Notes under the pieces: generated by a model
Database searches by the model: none
Told to the model about the DNA's origin: nothing
What the model saw: the letters and a program-made list of their open reading frames with translations, nothing else
Made by a program: the position numbers and the translations under genes
Source of the DNA: Thelonectria olida
Lineage: Eukaryota; Ascomycota; Sordariomycetes; Hypocreales; Nectriaceae
Length of the DNA: 64,000 nt
Reading direction: 5' to 3'
Assembly: GCA_020736575.1 (NCBI GenBank)
Contig: JAGPYM010000021.1
Span: 558,001-622,000 of the forward strand
Part shown: piece by piece, positions 1-11,647 of the stretch
Position numbering within the stretch: position 1 is the stretch's first letter
Layout of the letters: each line of letters opens with the position of its first letter

Positions 1-1060
1 CTATAGATTTAATTACTATAAACTTTATTATAAAATTACCCTATTATTAGACCCTATTATAAGTATGGCTTATAATAGTATTCTAGTTATTATTAATAGA
101 CTTATTAAATTTTCTTACTTTATTTTATATTAAAAAGCAATTAATATAAAAGAATTTTCTTATATCTTTTTATAAAATATTATTAGTATATATAGACTAC
201 CTAATATAATTATTTTAAATAGAGGACTACCCTTTTTTTTAAACTTTTAATAATACCTTATAATAAGAATTAGACTAAACTATAAGTTAATACTACTTAA
301 AAACTAAGTTAATAGACAGACTAAATAAATAAATTAAGTTTTAAAAACCTACCTTTATTATTATATTAATTATATTAAATAATTAGATTAAAAACTGCTA
401 ATAGTATAATTAGCTTATAATACAGTACTAATAAAAGTACTAAGATTATACTAAGTTATATAAACTTTAGATTTACCTCTAATACTTATAAAGAATTATA
501 AAGCGGACTACTTATACTAGTAGCTATCCTTATATTAAATTAACTTAAAAATTTATATAAAAAAATACATATAAAACTTTCTTTTATTTAGAAAATATAT
601 AAAAAATATTATAACTAGAAAAGGTTAAAAGGACTAACCTTTTTAAAAGGAGATATAGTACTCCTTACTATAAAAAACATTAATATAAAAAGACTAAATA
701 AAAAACTTAATTATAAATATATTAGACTTTATAAAATCTTAGAAAAAATCTTAGAAAATAACTATAAATTAAACTTACTACTAAAAGTCAAGCTCTATTT
801 AATCTTTTATATTTCCTTACTTAAATTAATAGAAGGAATAATTATAATTAAAATAAATATTAACTTAAAAATAAAAGTTAAAAACCTTAAAAAATATAAA
901 ATAGAGGAAATCCTTAATATAATTAAAAAAGACAAATAAGTTAAATACCTTATTAAATAGAAAGAATATATTATATTAGAAAATATATAAAAACTATTAA
1001 AATATCTCACCTATATATAGCGCCTATTAAAGAACTTTTACTAATAATATTAGAGCTAAA
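1..1060 (+). pseudogene. RIP-destroyed Ty3/gypsy polyprotein, integrase and chromodomain part
   Basis: One plus-strand frame can be read through the first kilobase, interrupted by many TAA/TAG codons, and it follows the 3' part of a chromovirus-type Ty3/gypsy pol. Recognisable pieces in order are an integrase core segment (SILVIINRLIKFSYFI near 75-125), the second core motif (LPNIIILNRGLPF near 196-235, matching the usual LP..IISDRG.QF), AYNT near 415, the integrase C-terminal stretch with KGDIVLL and KRLNKKLNY (about 640-715), then a chromodomain (YKIEEILNII...VKYLIK, 892-990) followed by the ENxW-like end. Stops sit where Trp or Gln is expected, as RIP would produce. The element runs off the left edge, so gag, protease and RT are not visible. 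It cannot encode protein now. Confidence 0.85.
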
Positions 1061-2109
1061 TAAAAGACTAAAGTTAATAGAACTCCAATTAATAATATTA
1101 ATATAAACTAATAATTAAAAATTAATAGTAGACTTATATTCCACCTGCTCTAATAACTCTAATTCTTCTAATAACTTAAAACCCTAATAAGTTATCTTAT
1201 AACCCCTTATTACTAAAGACTAATACTAATAGCATGCATGCTCTAAAAGGTCTAAAGACTAATTAAACTCCGCTTAAGCAGCCTAAAAAGCAGCCTGTTT
1301 TTTAAAGAACTCCTTCTCTAACTCTAACTCTTTCTTATTAAGGCATTTTACTTTAAAAATAATATAAATTACTACTATTATTTAATAAAAATTTATATAA
1401 AACTTAAAAAAAATACTTATATAAGTAAAAGGGAATACTAGTTATATTATAAGAATGGCCCTTATTAGTATAAAAACTATATTTTTTAAAACTATTATCT
1501 ATTATCTTATATATATGCCTATAGGAAATATAGTAAGAATAAGGCATTACTTTAAAACTAAATTCTTTAATAGCTATAGTAAGAACTAGTATATTTATAA
1601 TAGAAATAGGAACCTTAAAACCTTTTACAGAAGCAGCTAAGATCAGTTTGCTTATTATAGATTTAAGGATATTATAAGACTTAAAAGGACGCTTTAAGAT
1701 TTAGCTAGATATTCTATTAGTATATTAGAAAATAACTAAAAAAGCAAGTTAGAAATATATTAATATATATATAAGAAATAGTCTTAAAGATAGCCATAAG
1801 AATATAACTAATAAAAGAGAAAATATTATATTATAACCCAGGCTGGGACCAGGCGGTCATACCTAGTAGAATTATAATAGACTTAATTTTAATATAATAC
1901 TAGACCCTAAACTCACTTTATATAAGTAAGCTAGGACTTTTAACTTACTTACTTAAAATAAGCTATCTTATTAGACTTACTTCTATTTAGTAAGCTTATA
2001 AGTATACTTTTAATATATAAATATATTTATTTAATATATTAGATAGATATAGCTATTTTAGCTTTTAATATAATTTAATTATACTTATCTATTTTAAATA
2101 TATTATTAA
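1061..2109. repeat. AT-rich RIP block, unassigned retroelement 3' region
   Basis: This stretch continues directly from the gypsy chromodomain and has the same extreme AT content. A few less mutated islands survive, for example around 1848-1865 and 1640-1650. I see no reading frame that I can name. By position it could be the 3' untranslated part of the gypsy element or a second mutated element. No gene is supported. Confidence 0.5.
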
Positions 2110-2215
2110 ATATAATAAACCTATTATATTACTTAGACCCTAATACTCTAATCTCTCTACTAATATAAACTTAAAACCCTTTAGTTTTATTTATTAGAAA
2201 TTAACCAGATTGTTA
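2110..2215. repeat. Heavily RIP-mutated copy of an LTR end
   Basis: This segment aligns with 7180-7292. Over the clearest stretch (from the ACC..CTAA tract to the terminal GTTAYA) most differences are C-to-T or G-to-A transitions. Homology stops abruptly just after GTTATA here and GTTACA in the other copy, which fits the 3' end of a long terminal repeat (LTRs usually end in CA). Identity as an LTR is inferred from this shared boundary and the nearby gypsy remains. Confidence 0.5.
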
Positions 2216-2249
2216 TATTATATACTAGTACTAGAATTATTATAATTAA

Positions 2250-2350
2250 TTATAATAAGTTATTATATTTAATAATATACTTAAAATAAATAAGTAAAAT
2301 TAAATTATATTAAAAATTAAAAAGTTATATTTTATTTTATATATTAAATA
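2250..2350. repeat. AT-rich repeat, second copy at 18275-18375
   Basis: About 100 bp starting near AATAAGTTATTATATTTA match 18275-18375 in the same orientation with few differences. The pair links the two large RIP blocks and shows they contain the same element families. No coding content can be read. Confidence 0.55.
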
Positions 2351-2857
2351 TAATCCTTTTAATATTACTAGTAAAACCCTTTTAAAAGGTATTATATATA
2401 TATAAAATATTTAAATAGTTTTTATATATTTTTTAATATAATATATTTTTTCTATTTAATATAATATTTTTTTCTTTTTTTATTATATTAAAAGTTTCTT
2501 TTATTTTATATTAAAAATTTCTTTTATTTTATATTTTTTATAGGTTTTAACTTTAATATTAAAATTGTTATTTATTTTAATTATAATTATTTCTTTTATT
2601 AATTTAAATAAAAAAATATAAGAAATTAAATAAAGCTTAACTTTTAATAATAAGTTTAATATATAATTATTTTTTAAAAGATCTTTTAAAATTTTATATA
2701 ATTTAATATATTTATAATTAAGTTTTTATTTAATTATTTTATATTAAGATCTTTTATAATAAAAAGTATTATATTTCCTTTTAACTTTATAATTAGTAAT
2801 TTTTATAATTATATTAACTTTTTTATATTATTATTATTATTAAAAAAGCGAATAATT

Positions 2858-3015
2858 TAAGTATATAATAGAAGTTAATATAAGCTAAACTCTAGTTTTA
2901 TATTTATTATAATAAGCTTTTTAATAGGGCTTATAATTAGTTTTAAAATAAAAGTCCCTATTAAATAAACCTTACTTAAAAAACCTTATTTTAAGCTTTT
3001 AAAATAAAGGTACTT
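2858..3015 (-). repeat. Inverted copy of the 180-bp repeat found at 4528 and 5642
   Basis: The reverse complement of this segment matches the repeat at 4528-4708 and 5642-5822, including the two blocks containing AAAATAAGGTTTTTTAAATA and AAGCTTATTATAATAAATA. Three or more copies within 3 kb in both orientations suggest a small mobile or tandemly rearranged repeat that has since been mutated by RIP. Confidence 0.6.
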
Positions 3016-3944
3016 CTCTATTTAACTCTAGTCCATATAACTTAACTAATAATATTATATATAATAGCTAAAATGCTTAACTTTTTATTAATTTAATATA
3101 ATATAATCTAACTAAATAATAAAAGCTATATAATTATTTATTATATATTAAAATATATAAATTATCTTTAAGTATATTAAGTTAATAAAAGACTTTAATA
3201 AGCATTCAAATAAAAAGTAAATTAAATAAATATAAGGGTTAAAAAAGTAAAGGGCTAAAAAGGTTAAATAAAAAGGAAAGTTTAAAAAAGGTTAAAATAA
3301 GTCTAAGGGCATTTAAACTAATAGAAATAAAATAAAGCAATTAAATAGTAAAATATATTAAAAAGTTTATAAAATAATAAAAATTGCTAATTGTAAGAAT
3401 AGTAACTTTTATAACTATTAAAAATTAAAAAATAATAGAAACTAATTAATTAATTAATTATATACTTATTAAAGTATTTAACTATTTAAAATTAATTTTA
3501 TTATTAATTTAACTATTTTAACTTATAATAATAGCCTAATTACTTAAAAGATTACTTTTTTAATATTAATTAGTAAAATAATATTAGCTTATACTAATAA
3601 TAAATAGCTAAATTATTTAGCTTTATATATTAATAGTTTAAATTATTATAATTTATTTTTTACTTTTAAATTATATTAATTTTAATTTTTTATATTTTTT
3701 TATACTTATAATAACTATTCTATTTATAATTATATTTATAAAAAAGCTAGTTTTATTAAAATTTTATATATTATTTAATTAAATATTATATTTTATAATT
3801 AGTATTTTTTATTATTATATTAACCTTTTTATATATGTTTCTATTTAACTATCTTACTTATTTCTATTAGCTTAATTGCTTTTAAACCCACTTAATCTAT
3901 TTTTAAACTTCCTTTTTAGCTTAACCCTTTTAGCACCCTCCCCT

Positions 3945-3960
3945 CCCCCCCCCCCCCCCC
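3945..3960. repeat. Poly-C tract of 16 bases inside the AT block
   Basis: An uninterrupted run of 16 C, preceded by CACCCTCCCCT, stands out in a region that is otherwise nearly all A and T. RIP in ascomycetes prefers CpA, so a C homopolymer offers almost no target and would be expected to survive. Confidence 0.85.
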
Positions 3961-4527
3961 AACTTTTTAACTCTTATATTTACTTGCCTATTTAACCCAC
4001 TTTTTATTTTTAAATTTTTCCTTTATAGCGTTTTAAGCAACTATATGGATTATTATTACTATATATAATAGCTTTTAAAATTATACCTTTAAATTATACC
4101 TTTATATTTTTTTAAAAAATAATTAGTTATTTTAATTAAGCTTATTATTTTTTATTTAATTTAAAAGGCAATTAAGTTAGCTAACTTTTCTATTAAAAAG
4201 TTTAAAATTATCTTTTTATATATTTAGTCTTTTAATTAAAATATAATAGCCTAAAAGAACTAGGTTAATTTTTTATATTACTTTTAATAGTATATTTATA
4301 TTAGCTAATATAAAGATATTAAAAAGTTATAACTGCTTAAAATGCTTTTTAAGCTTTTTAATTAAATAAATATATTTAAGGAAATTTATATACTTTAATA
4401 AATATTAAGCTATTATATTAATATTATCTTTTTAAATTATAATATATTTAATTAGTAAAAAGTTAGCTATATTAAATTATATATTATATAATTAGTTAAA
4501 TTATATAAACTAGAGTTTAAAAAAATA

Positions 4528-4708
4528 GTACTTTTATATTAAAAGCTTAAAATAAGGTTTTTTAAATAAGGTTTACTTAATAAGAATCTTTACTTAAAAG
4601 CTAATTATAAACCTTATAAAAAAGCTTATTATAATAAATATAAGGCTAGGTTTTACTTATATTAACTTTTATTATATATTAGTACTAGGCTTATTTTAAT
4701 AAATAATT
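4528..4708 (+). repeat. 180-bp RIP-mutated repeat, copy 1
   Basis: This segment is a near-identical direct repeat of 5642-5822, differing mostly by G/A and C/T changes (for example GGCTAGG here against GGCCGGG in the other copy). A partial further copy lies at about 18148-18215 and an inverted one at 2858-3015. No coding frame is recognisable. Confidence 0.7.
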
Positions 4709-4799
4709 TTATTATAAATTTAATTTAATTATAAATAATAATTAGATTTTTATATTTAGCTTTTTAAAAGTTATATTTATAAAAGAAATGCATTTTTAA

Positions 4800-5165
4800 C
4801 TTATAATATTATATAATAAAATTATTATTTATAATACTTTATATTTTTTATAGCTAGCCCTATTTTATAGTATTTATAAGAAAAAAACCTTTAACTTTTA
4901 AAACTAGCTTTTAGTTTTAATAATATTAGAAATTTACTAATTACATCTAATTATTTATATACTAATATAATATAAGCTAATTAGAAAGCCCTTTTATATA
5001 TAGCTTAAAAGTATTATAAAAACTGCTTATACTTAACTAGCTACTAGCTGTTAAAATTAAACTAATTATAATTATTCTTTATTTTTAATTTAAGTTTCCA
5101 ATTTAAAAGGTTTAGCTTAACTGTAACTAAAAATATACTATTATATTTTAAGCTAGAATATAATA
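4800..5165 (+). repeat. 365-bp repeat, RIP-mutated copy of 17725-18150
   Basis: This stretch aligns along its length with 17725-18150, sharing CTATAGCTAGCCCTATTTTA, CCCTTTTATATATAGC and AACTAGCT.CTAGCTG in order. The copy here is far more AT-rich: the other copy keeps C or G at many positions where this one has T or A. It is useful as an internal measure of RIP damage. Confidence 0.7.
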
Positions 5166-5641
5166 AAGTTATAAGCCTAGCACTTACTAATAGGTAATAT
5201 ATTATAATTAGTAAATAGTTAGTTAGCTATTTTTTTAATAGTATATAATTAAAAAGGAAATTTTTATAAATTTAAATTAAAAATAAATAAAATTATAATT
5301 TTTTTTTTAAATTCAATAGTTAATATATATTTAAAATAGTATTATATTAAAATTAAATACTATACTATTAGTAGTATAAAATTATATTATTAACTTTATA
5401 TATATTTATAATATATTAAAAACTTAATTTAAAGTTATTTTAAAAGATTTAAAATATAAAAAGTATTTTAATTTTATAATTTAAGTTTAATATATTTAAT
5501 AGTTAATAAATTAGTTAATTAAATAAAAGTTAAATATAAGAAAAAAAGTAATTTACTTATTTAAATAGTTTACTTACTTACTAAATATATTTAAATTATA
5601 ATTTAAAGTTTATAAAATAGAAAAGAGGATTTAAAGAAGTA

Positions 5642-5822
5642 GTATTTTTATATTAAAGGCTTAAAATAAGGTTTTTTAAATAAGGTTTACTTAATAAGGA
5701 TTTTTACTTAAAGGCCAATTATAAACCCTATAAAAAAGCTTATTATAATAAATATAAGGCCGGGTTTTACTTATATTAACCCTTATTATATACTAGTACT
5801 AGGCTTATTTTAACAAATAATA
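5642..5822 (+). repeat. 180-bp repeat, copy 2
   Basis: Direct repeat of 4528-4708 about 1.1 kb away. It is slightly less mutated than copy 1, keeping GGCCAATT and GGCCGGG where copy 1 has A or T. It directly precedes the graded tandem repeat at the edge of the AT block. Confidence 0.7.
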
Positions 5823-5826
5823 AAAT

Positions 5827-6060
5827 AGAAAAAAAATTATAATACTTTTTTTTAACTAATAAAAAGATTAAATTATAATTATTAAAAATATAATTAAAGC
5901 TATAACTAGAAATTAGCTAAATAGGAAAAGAATCATAATATTTCTTTTTAACTAATAAAAAGGTTAGGTTCCAATTATTAATAATATAATTAAAGCTGCA
6001 ACTAGAAATCTATAAAATAGGAAAGAGATTATAGCGCTCCTTTTTAACTAATAGGGAAAT
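5827..6060 (+). repeat. Tandem repeat of about 96 bp, 2.3 copies, mutation decreasing rightwards
   Basis: Three successive units share TTTTTAACTAATA, TATAATTAAAGCT and AACTAGAAAT at a spacing of about 96 bp. The first unit is almost pure AT, the second keeps some G and C (GGTTAGGTTCC, GCTGCAAC), and the third partial unit keeps GCGCTCC and GGGG. The units lie at the border between the AT block and normal DNA, so they record the fading of RIP over about 230 bp. Confidence 0.65.
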
Positions 6061-7179
6061 GGGGCCTAATAGATGCACGGGAGGGGCCTAATAGGTAAGG
6101 TAAGGATTTTATTTCGCCCGGGGGGCCGTTCGCTTCTGTCTCTGGCTCGCGATAACCCCCAGCCGGCCGTGCACTCCCCGAACCAGCGGCTGCATGTCCT
6201 TGTCATCAAAGAGCACCAAGTCATCTTGCCTCGCATCGATCCCGGAATTTGCATTATTATATCTTCGTCGTCGTACTTAACAACGGCCGTGCCTTGTTCT
6301 GAGCATCGTCAGCCATTAAAGGAAAGGTGGAAACACGGATTGGTCTCTCTACCTGTTATTAAATTCTATCCGCATCCACCACGCAACGCGTCGCGTCGCT
6401 TCGCGTCTTCGGGCTTTACTTAAAACAAGCTAGGTTGGGGAGCATCTGACCACTATACATTGCGTTGATGCCTGGCTCGCCCAGCGGGGAGAGCGAACGG
6501 CGGCGGGACTCACCTGGCTCACCCGAGCCGTGCGATTCGTCGGAGCGCCAGAGCCAAGCGTGTCGACACTTAAGGCAAGGTGCGATAAATGTTTTCGCTA
6601 TGCTGGTGGAGGCCGCGCGAAGTGTTCGCTAATCGATGGGTTGGAAGGCCTGGGATCAGCGGGCAAGGGTCGGGCCGTTCCGCAATGACAAGTCCCTGCT
6701 GCCAGTTGATTGCGAAGTATCCCATTGAAGCTATAGCCTGCACATCTCGGCATGGGAGCGCTCACCCGGCGGGACTGGGATCTGAACAACTGAAAATGCC
6801 CAACATGCTCGGCTTCGCTCACTTCCTGACAAGTCACCTTGTACATCCTGCGCGCACACTCGTCCTGTGGCCGCATCCTCGTTGACCACTCGAATGGGCC
6901 AAATCAGGTAACCAGTGCGCCTACAGAACAAGGCGGGGCAAATCGAGGCAATGCCTGATCGAAAAACGATCTTACTAAGCGCCAAGAACGGATGCGCCTA
7001 ACCTTCCAGTTGTCACGTCCCAGAAAGAGAATGCATTCAGACGCTGCCCAACAAAAAAACCTGAACTGACACCCGATCCCACTACAATCTCGTCCAGTGT
7101 CAGGTTTCAGCGCCGCTACCTTTGGAACCGATGGTGAGGAGCACCTCAATCACCTTTCGATTGACTATCAAGCGACGTA
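6061..7179. other. Normal-composition stretch without a supported gene
   Basis: About 1.1 kb of roughly balanced base composition lies between two AT islands. Short open frames exist on both strands (up to about 116 codons), but they overlap one another, have no recognisable domain, and lack splice signals that would join them. I see no RNA gene. It may be old intergenic sequence or part of a mobile element whose internal region was spared from RIP. Confidence 0.5.
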
Positions 7180-7292
7180 ACACTTCGTTTACCTATTTGC
7201 ATCGCTTAGCCTAACGCCCCGACCTCTCTGCTAACATAAACCCAGAACGACCTTCTAGGTTTAATACTTAGTTAAAACCGACCAGATCGTTA
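7180..7292. repeat. Lightly mutated LTR-like fragment
   Basis: This segment aligns with 2110-2215 and keeps C and G where that copy has T and A. It ends in GTTACA at the point where homology to the other copy stops, as expected for an LTR end. No matching LTR with an internal region can be assigned here, so it looks like a solo or truncated LTR. Confidence 0.5.
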
Positions 7293-7710
7293 CAGCTTAG
7301 ATGGATCCTAATATACTACAGTTAGTGGCCATGAGTCTGTTACTACCAGACAGTGTGTTACCCTATACTATATTAATATTTTTCTAACACTTTCTGATAT
7401 TTTAATAAGTAACTTTTCAAACTGTATAGAATATTAATAATTTATATATTAAAGTTTATTATATATTAATTTTAATAGTTTATTCTAATTTAAATTAACT
7501 TAATTTAAATTTATTTAAATTTATTTAAACTTATTTTTATATTAATAAGCCTGCTTTTAGCTGCTAATAATACTTATAACTGGCGCTAACCTACTTGTGG
7601 GGCTGCTAGAGTGGAAGCTTAGGGCGTAGGGACTAATAGAGGTGAAATTTCTAATTTTAAATCCGTGTCTATATTATTATTAGATATAAGGGTAGTAAGT
7701 TAAAATGAGT
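7293..7710. repeat. Small AT-rich RIP island
   Basis: From about 7340 the sequence becomes strongly AT-rich (7360-7560 in particular) and then returns to normal composition by 7710. Nothing coding can be read. It is probably a short mutated repeat in the upstream or downstream flank of the HET gene region. Confidence 0.5.
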
Positions 7711-8070
7711 AATAATCTTAAAATGGAGAAGAACAGATGATTGATTGACTCCTGCCTGTATCCTCATCTTCTTCCTTCCTCGTCCTCATTATATTTAACG
7801 AGGCGAGGCTATAATACTAGACCTGCCGAACCTGCAACAGATCTCTAACACCGCTCTAACTCACGTGGCGCAATCGTGTGATAATCTGGGTAGAGGCATA
7901 TCTAACAGTTGGTGCACTCGCTTATCAAGTACGTTATAATATCGGTAATATCGCCCTATGTTTTAAAACAAAGTCTTCCCGAGGCACAAACAAGGCTACA
8001 GTGGAGAAGGTCAGAGTTCGATCAGAGCGAGCGGTGCGGGCTTTGGACGTGATCAAAGTTTAAGACAGTT
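7711..8070. other. Short intergenic stretch 3' of the HET gene
   Basis: Ordinary-composition DNA that would contain the 3' untranslated region of the minus-strand HET gene. An open frame of 61 codons at 7878 has no recognisable content and I do not call it a gene. Confidence 0.45.
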
Positions 8071-9840
8071 CTACATCAACAGAAATTTCTCTAAAGCACC
8101 CCTCCCATCCATTGCCTCGCCATCCATGATGCCATGAACATAGCACTCGCCGAGGAATCTAAAGCCGTGTCCATCGGCACCCCCGTCAGGCCTCACCAAG
8201 AACGGTACCTCGCCGCCAAAAAAGATGCACACGACATCACCCGCCGCACACGTCTCGTGTCCAAGACCAACGTAGCCCTTTTCAGTCACGAACAAGTCCT
8301 TGTCCTCGACGATGACCTCTACCGCCTTGGAGACCTCCTCCCAGAGAGAGTCCGGCAGACCCGTGGGGATGTGATTGGGTTTCTGCAAATCGACGTCGGA
8401 GAATCGGGAAAAGTTTGCAGACCGGTAGCCGTCGCCGATCCGGGGTGACAGGGCCGTGCGGTCGGCGGTGAGGGTGCGAAAGTTGGCCATCCAGGCCGGC
8501 TCGGCCGTGAACGAGTACGTCCCGGTCGGAATGGTATTCTCTGCCAGCTCGTGCAGCACACTCTCCGTTACAGTCGTGCTGCTGACCGGCCCCCGCACTA
8601 AGAGAGACTTGATGTCAATGACGCACGAGATGGTGTCCAGGCGAAGTCCCTCGACGCTGATTCCGTCGCTGCCGTCGTCAGCGACCACCACATGGGGCTT
8701 CGTCTTGCCGGACGCGCGGAACAAATGGGTGGGCTTAAAGCGGTAGTAGCGCTGCAGAATACCCCCTCCGTACTTTGGCTGCGTCCAATCGGGCACGTAC
8801 GAAGGGAGTTCGTAGATGGAGCTATCCGCGTGCCTAACCATGACGGCGGAGAGGATCTGGAGATCGGGGCGAATCTTGAGTATGTGCTTGGAGAAATTCG
8901 TGTAGACATTCCTGATGGAGTCGTCATAGTCGACGTGGATGCTGGCCCTTATTCTCTCCTTCGCTATGCCACGAAGCGAGTAGATCTTGTCCCTGGGGTC
9001 CGTGGCCGACTTGTCACGCGTATCCAAGAAGAGGCGCAGGTCTAGCTCTTCGTCGCCGCCGCTAGTATTGCGACCGTGATACGCATCCCTCCAGCGCCAG
9101 ACATAGCTAAGGTTGGCCGTCTCCTGCGAGAAAGGGTAGAAGTCCGAGCCGGTGATGCGCTCCATGGCCACGCAGGCGTCGTCGAAGTCGATCGAGTGAG
9201 GTCCCCAGAAGAGGGTGGCCTCCTTGGCGGCGACTACCTCCTGCACGATCCACATACGGAAGAAGTAAGGTCGACGGACGAAGCGCTGGATGGCGGCGCG
9301 CCGCTCTACAGCCTCGCCCGACAGTTGGCGCGCAGTGGCGGCCGTGTCCAGGGTGCCGCCGTCGGCGGAGGCGGCGAAGCGGCGGAGGGTGTCAAAAGCC
9401 AAGGCGCTGTGTTCATCGGCCTCACCGAGCCAGGAGAAGACGCGACGAGCGCTGGCATAGATGTCCCTCATCAGCGTCACCTGGTGCGACTTCTCGGCGT
9501 TGTCGTTCTGGTTGATGCACATTGCGTCCACCCATAACTTAGGCGGCGACGACGCCGCTGCCTGCTGTTGCTCTTGCTGGAGAGCGCGGAACTGGCGCAG
9601 TGCCGCCGACAGGTTCTTCGAAATGGGGAATTCCTCGCCATTGAGTGTTATCTGCTCGGTCGCGTCTGGCGCCATCCAACAGTACGAGAGCGCGTCGTAA
9701 TCGATGTCGCACGGGTCCTTCAGGTCGTAGGTGGCCGCCCCACCTCGCAGGGCATCCTCACGTCGGCCAGCGGCCTCGATCTCTAGGAGCCTGAAGCAGG
9801 GTCGCTCGCTCGAGAGCGGGAGCTGTTGGTAGAACCTCAT
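8071..9840 (-). CDS. HET-domain heterokaryon incompatibility-type protein
   Basis: A 589-residue intronless protein with a complete HET domain. The three hallmark blocks are visible: YDALSYCW at residues 48-55, LWVDAMCINQ at 102-111 with the following SHQVTLMRDIY and VFSWLGE to 140, and RMWIVQEV near 195. A C-terminal segment GDVVCIFFGG...FLVRP...GECYVHGIMDGEA is the usual end of this family, so the protein looks full length. HET proteins trigger programmed cell death when hyphae of unlike genotype fuse; many genomic copies have unknown partners. The ATG is the first in frame, followed by MRFYQQLPL. No signal peptide or membrane segment is seen. A second, divergent HET protein is encoded at 51288-53480. 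Confidence in the family is high; the specific recognition role is unknown. Confidence 0.93.
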   Translation of the reverse strand: MRFYQQLPLSSERPCFRLLEIEAAGRREDALRGGAATYDLKDPCDIDYDALSYCWMAPDATEQITLNGEEFPISKNLSAALRQFRALQQEQQQAAASSPPKLWVDAMCINQNDNAEKSHQVTLMRDIYASARRVFSWLGEADEHSALAFDTLRRFAASADGGTLDTAATARQLSGEAVERRAAIQRFVRRPYFFRMWIVQEVVAAKEATLFWGPHSIDFDDACVAMERITGSDFYPFSQETANLSYVWRWRDAYHGRNTSGGDEELDLRLFLDTRDKSATDPRDKIYSLRGIAKERIRASIHVDYDDSIRNVYTNFSKHILKIRPDLQILSAVMVRHADSSIYELPSYVPDWTQPKYGGGILQRYYRFKPTHLFRASGKTKPHVVVADDGSDGISVEGLRLDTISCVIDIKSLLVRGPVSSTTVTESVLHELAENTIPTGTYSFTAEPAWMANFRTLTADRTALSPRIGDGYRSANFSRFSDVDLQKPNHIPTGLPDSLWEEVSKAVEVIVEDKDLFVTEKGYVGLGHETCAAGDVVCIFFGGEVPFLVRPDGGADGHGFRFLGECYVHGIMDGEAMDGRGALEKFLLM

Positions 9841-11647
9841 GGTTAGCAGAGTCTTTGGGAGGCATGGCGCGAGCTAGGAAACGAGGGGTTGACAGGAACT
9901 CCTCCTGCTTATCTGTTGCACATTGCTCACCTCTCGAACATTCTTGTGCAGAGAAAGGCTCTTGGGGTTGGCTGGCCCCGAGTCGGAACCCTGGTTGCTT
10001 GGTTGCCCTATTCCTACCATGTTCCCTGGGACTGTGGACGTCCAGATAGATGGACAGAGCACGTGGAGCAAAGTTTAGCTCTGCACTAGCGCGAGACAGG
10101 CTTGTTCTAGGCCCTAGTAGTGGATATGCCCTTCGGTGGGTTCGGCAAGTACCGAAGAGATCACCGTCTCCGCGGCCAGAAATTAAAGCTGACGGCCCCT
10201 CCCGTCGCCAACATGACGTATCGCCGTTAGAAAGGGTCTAAAAGACCAGCTTGTTCTTCCATGTATCCCAGGTGACCGACAGGCATGTGAGGATGCGGCG
10301 TCTCGAGCTCCAGACAAGACCTCTGGGATGGACATCTCTATGGGGTGGGGTAACTCTACTACTTTTATAGAGTAATCTGTACGATAAGCTGAATTAAGGA
10401 GTGCGTGTGCATTTAACATTGATATGGTACATAGCTTTCTATTCGTGGCGACCCCTGTCCGATAGCACCTTGGATTGGACTTTACCACACTCAAAGACAT
10501 ACTAACCTTTCTAGTGTCCGCCATCAACACCAAGGCACACGCTATTTCTCTCCTTCCAAGGCCGACAGATTCTTCTTGCGATGGGCCATGGAGCGCATCA
10601 TCTCCTCTTCGTCCTCAGCCTGCTCGCTGAAGGCTCGCCCGTACGCTTGTAGCACCTATCAGCGCTCCTCCACTCGATTGGAACATTTCTAGCGACACGA
10701 GCGTTGCCGAATAAGAAACCCTCCGAGAGTCCACGTGCAATCGAAGCTCCCCCCATCGCGATCTACGGCTGCGTCACCAACAGAAGTTCTTGAACTTGGA
10801 CGTCTGGCCCCAGTGCGCCACATGTGTGTACTCCAGCTCATCAAAGGCACACATTAACTAACTCTCTGCCTGATTACACACGCACATGAAAAGCAGCCCG
10901 AATGTGCTACATTCTTCCCTTTCCACTCATTTTTACGAATGTTTGCTCTAGGGGAGGTGATCACTCTCACATGTATGATGATATTGAGCCTATGTACATA
11001 ACCTCATTTAGTTGAGTAGCCTGACCGTGAATGGATTCTATCAATCTCAACTGTTTTGGAACCTCGATACGTGGTTGTGGCGTTGTCAGCTCGCGGTGCC
11101 ACCAAACGCCGCTGTCCGTTCTAGACCGCGACTAACCCCCTAGCGTCACCGCTATTTGCTTACGGCTGAAGACAGGAAGGCAGTGTTTGCTACGATTACT
11201 AACCCGTATTGCCCATCTTCACAATCTCATATACTTGGTCGTTGGGAATACTTTGGCACTCGTTCTCTCCACGGGGCCAAAGTGAACGGATTGATGGTCT
11301 CCATTCTGTCTACTCCGTAGTTAATAACACGTTTTTAATTCATGTAGTTATGGTTTTGCGAAAGTAATCTTGAAGACTCTATCTGGGACTGTGGGATAGT
11401 GTTAATAGTTAAGCTATACTACCTAAGTAAAGGGAAACCGGGATAGGATGGGCGTGAAGAAGCAAACATGTAGTCAGCGAGCTTGAACAGATACTTGGCT
11501 GCATTCTCGGCTCACCGCCTCACTCACTCCAACTAACACTCGGAAAACACCTTCAGGAGATATCGCTAATCCCTCATTACACACATGCTCTGATATCTAG
11601 GTACAGCACAAGGAAAACAGCAGAGGCCTTATCACTCAACAGCCCTC
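9841..11647. other. Intergenic stretch, no supported gene
   Basis: About 1.8 kb of normal composition upstream of the HET gene. Only short overlapping frames occur (for example 10183-10533, minus) with no domain and no plausible splice partners. It should hold the HET promoter; I cannot point to a TATA box or any other defined site. Confidence 0.5.

Noticed and set aside
9076..9537. 153-codon plus-strand frame
   Set aside because: It is antisense to the HET domain of the gene at 8071-9840 and reflects its GC-rich third positions.
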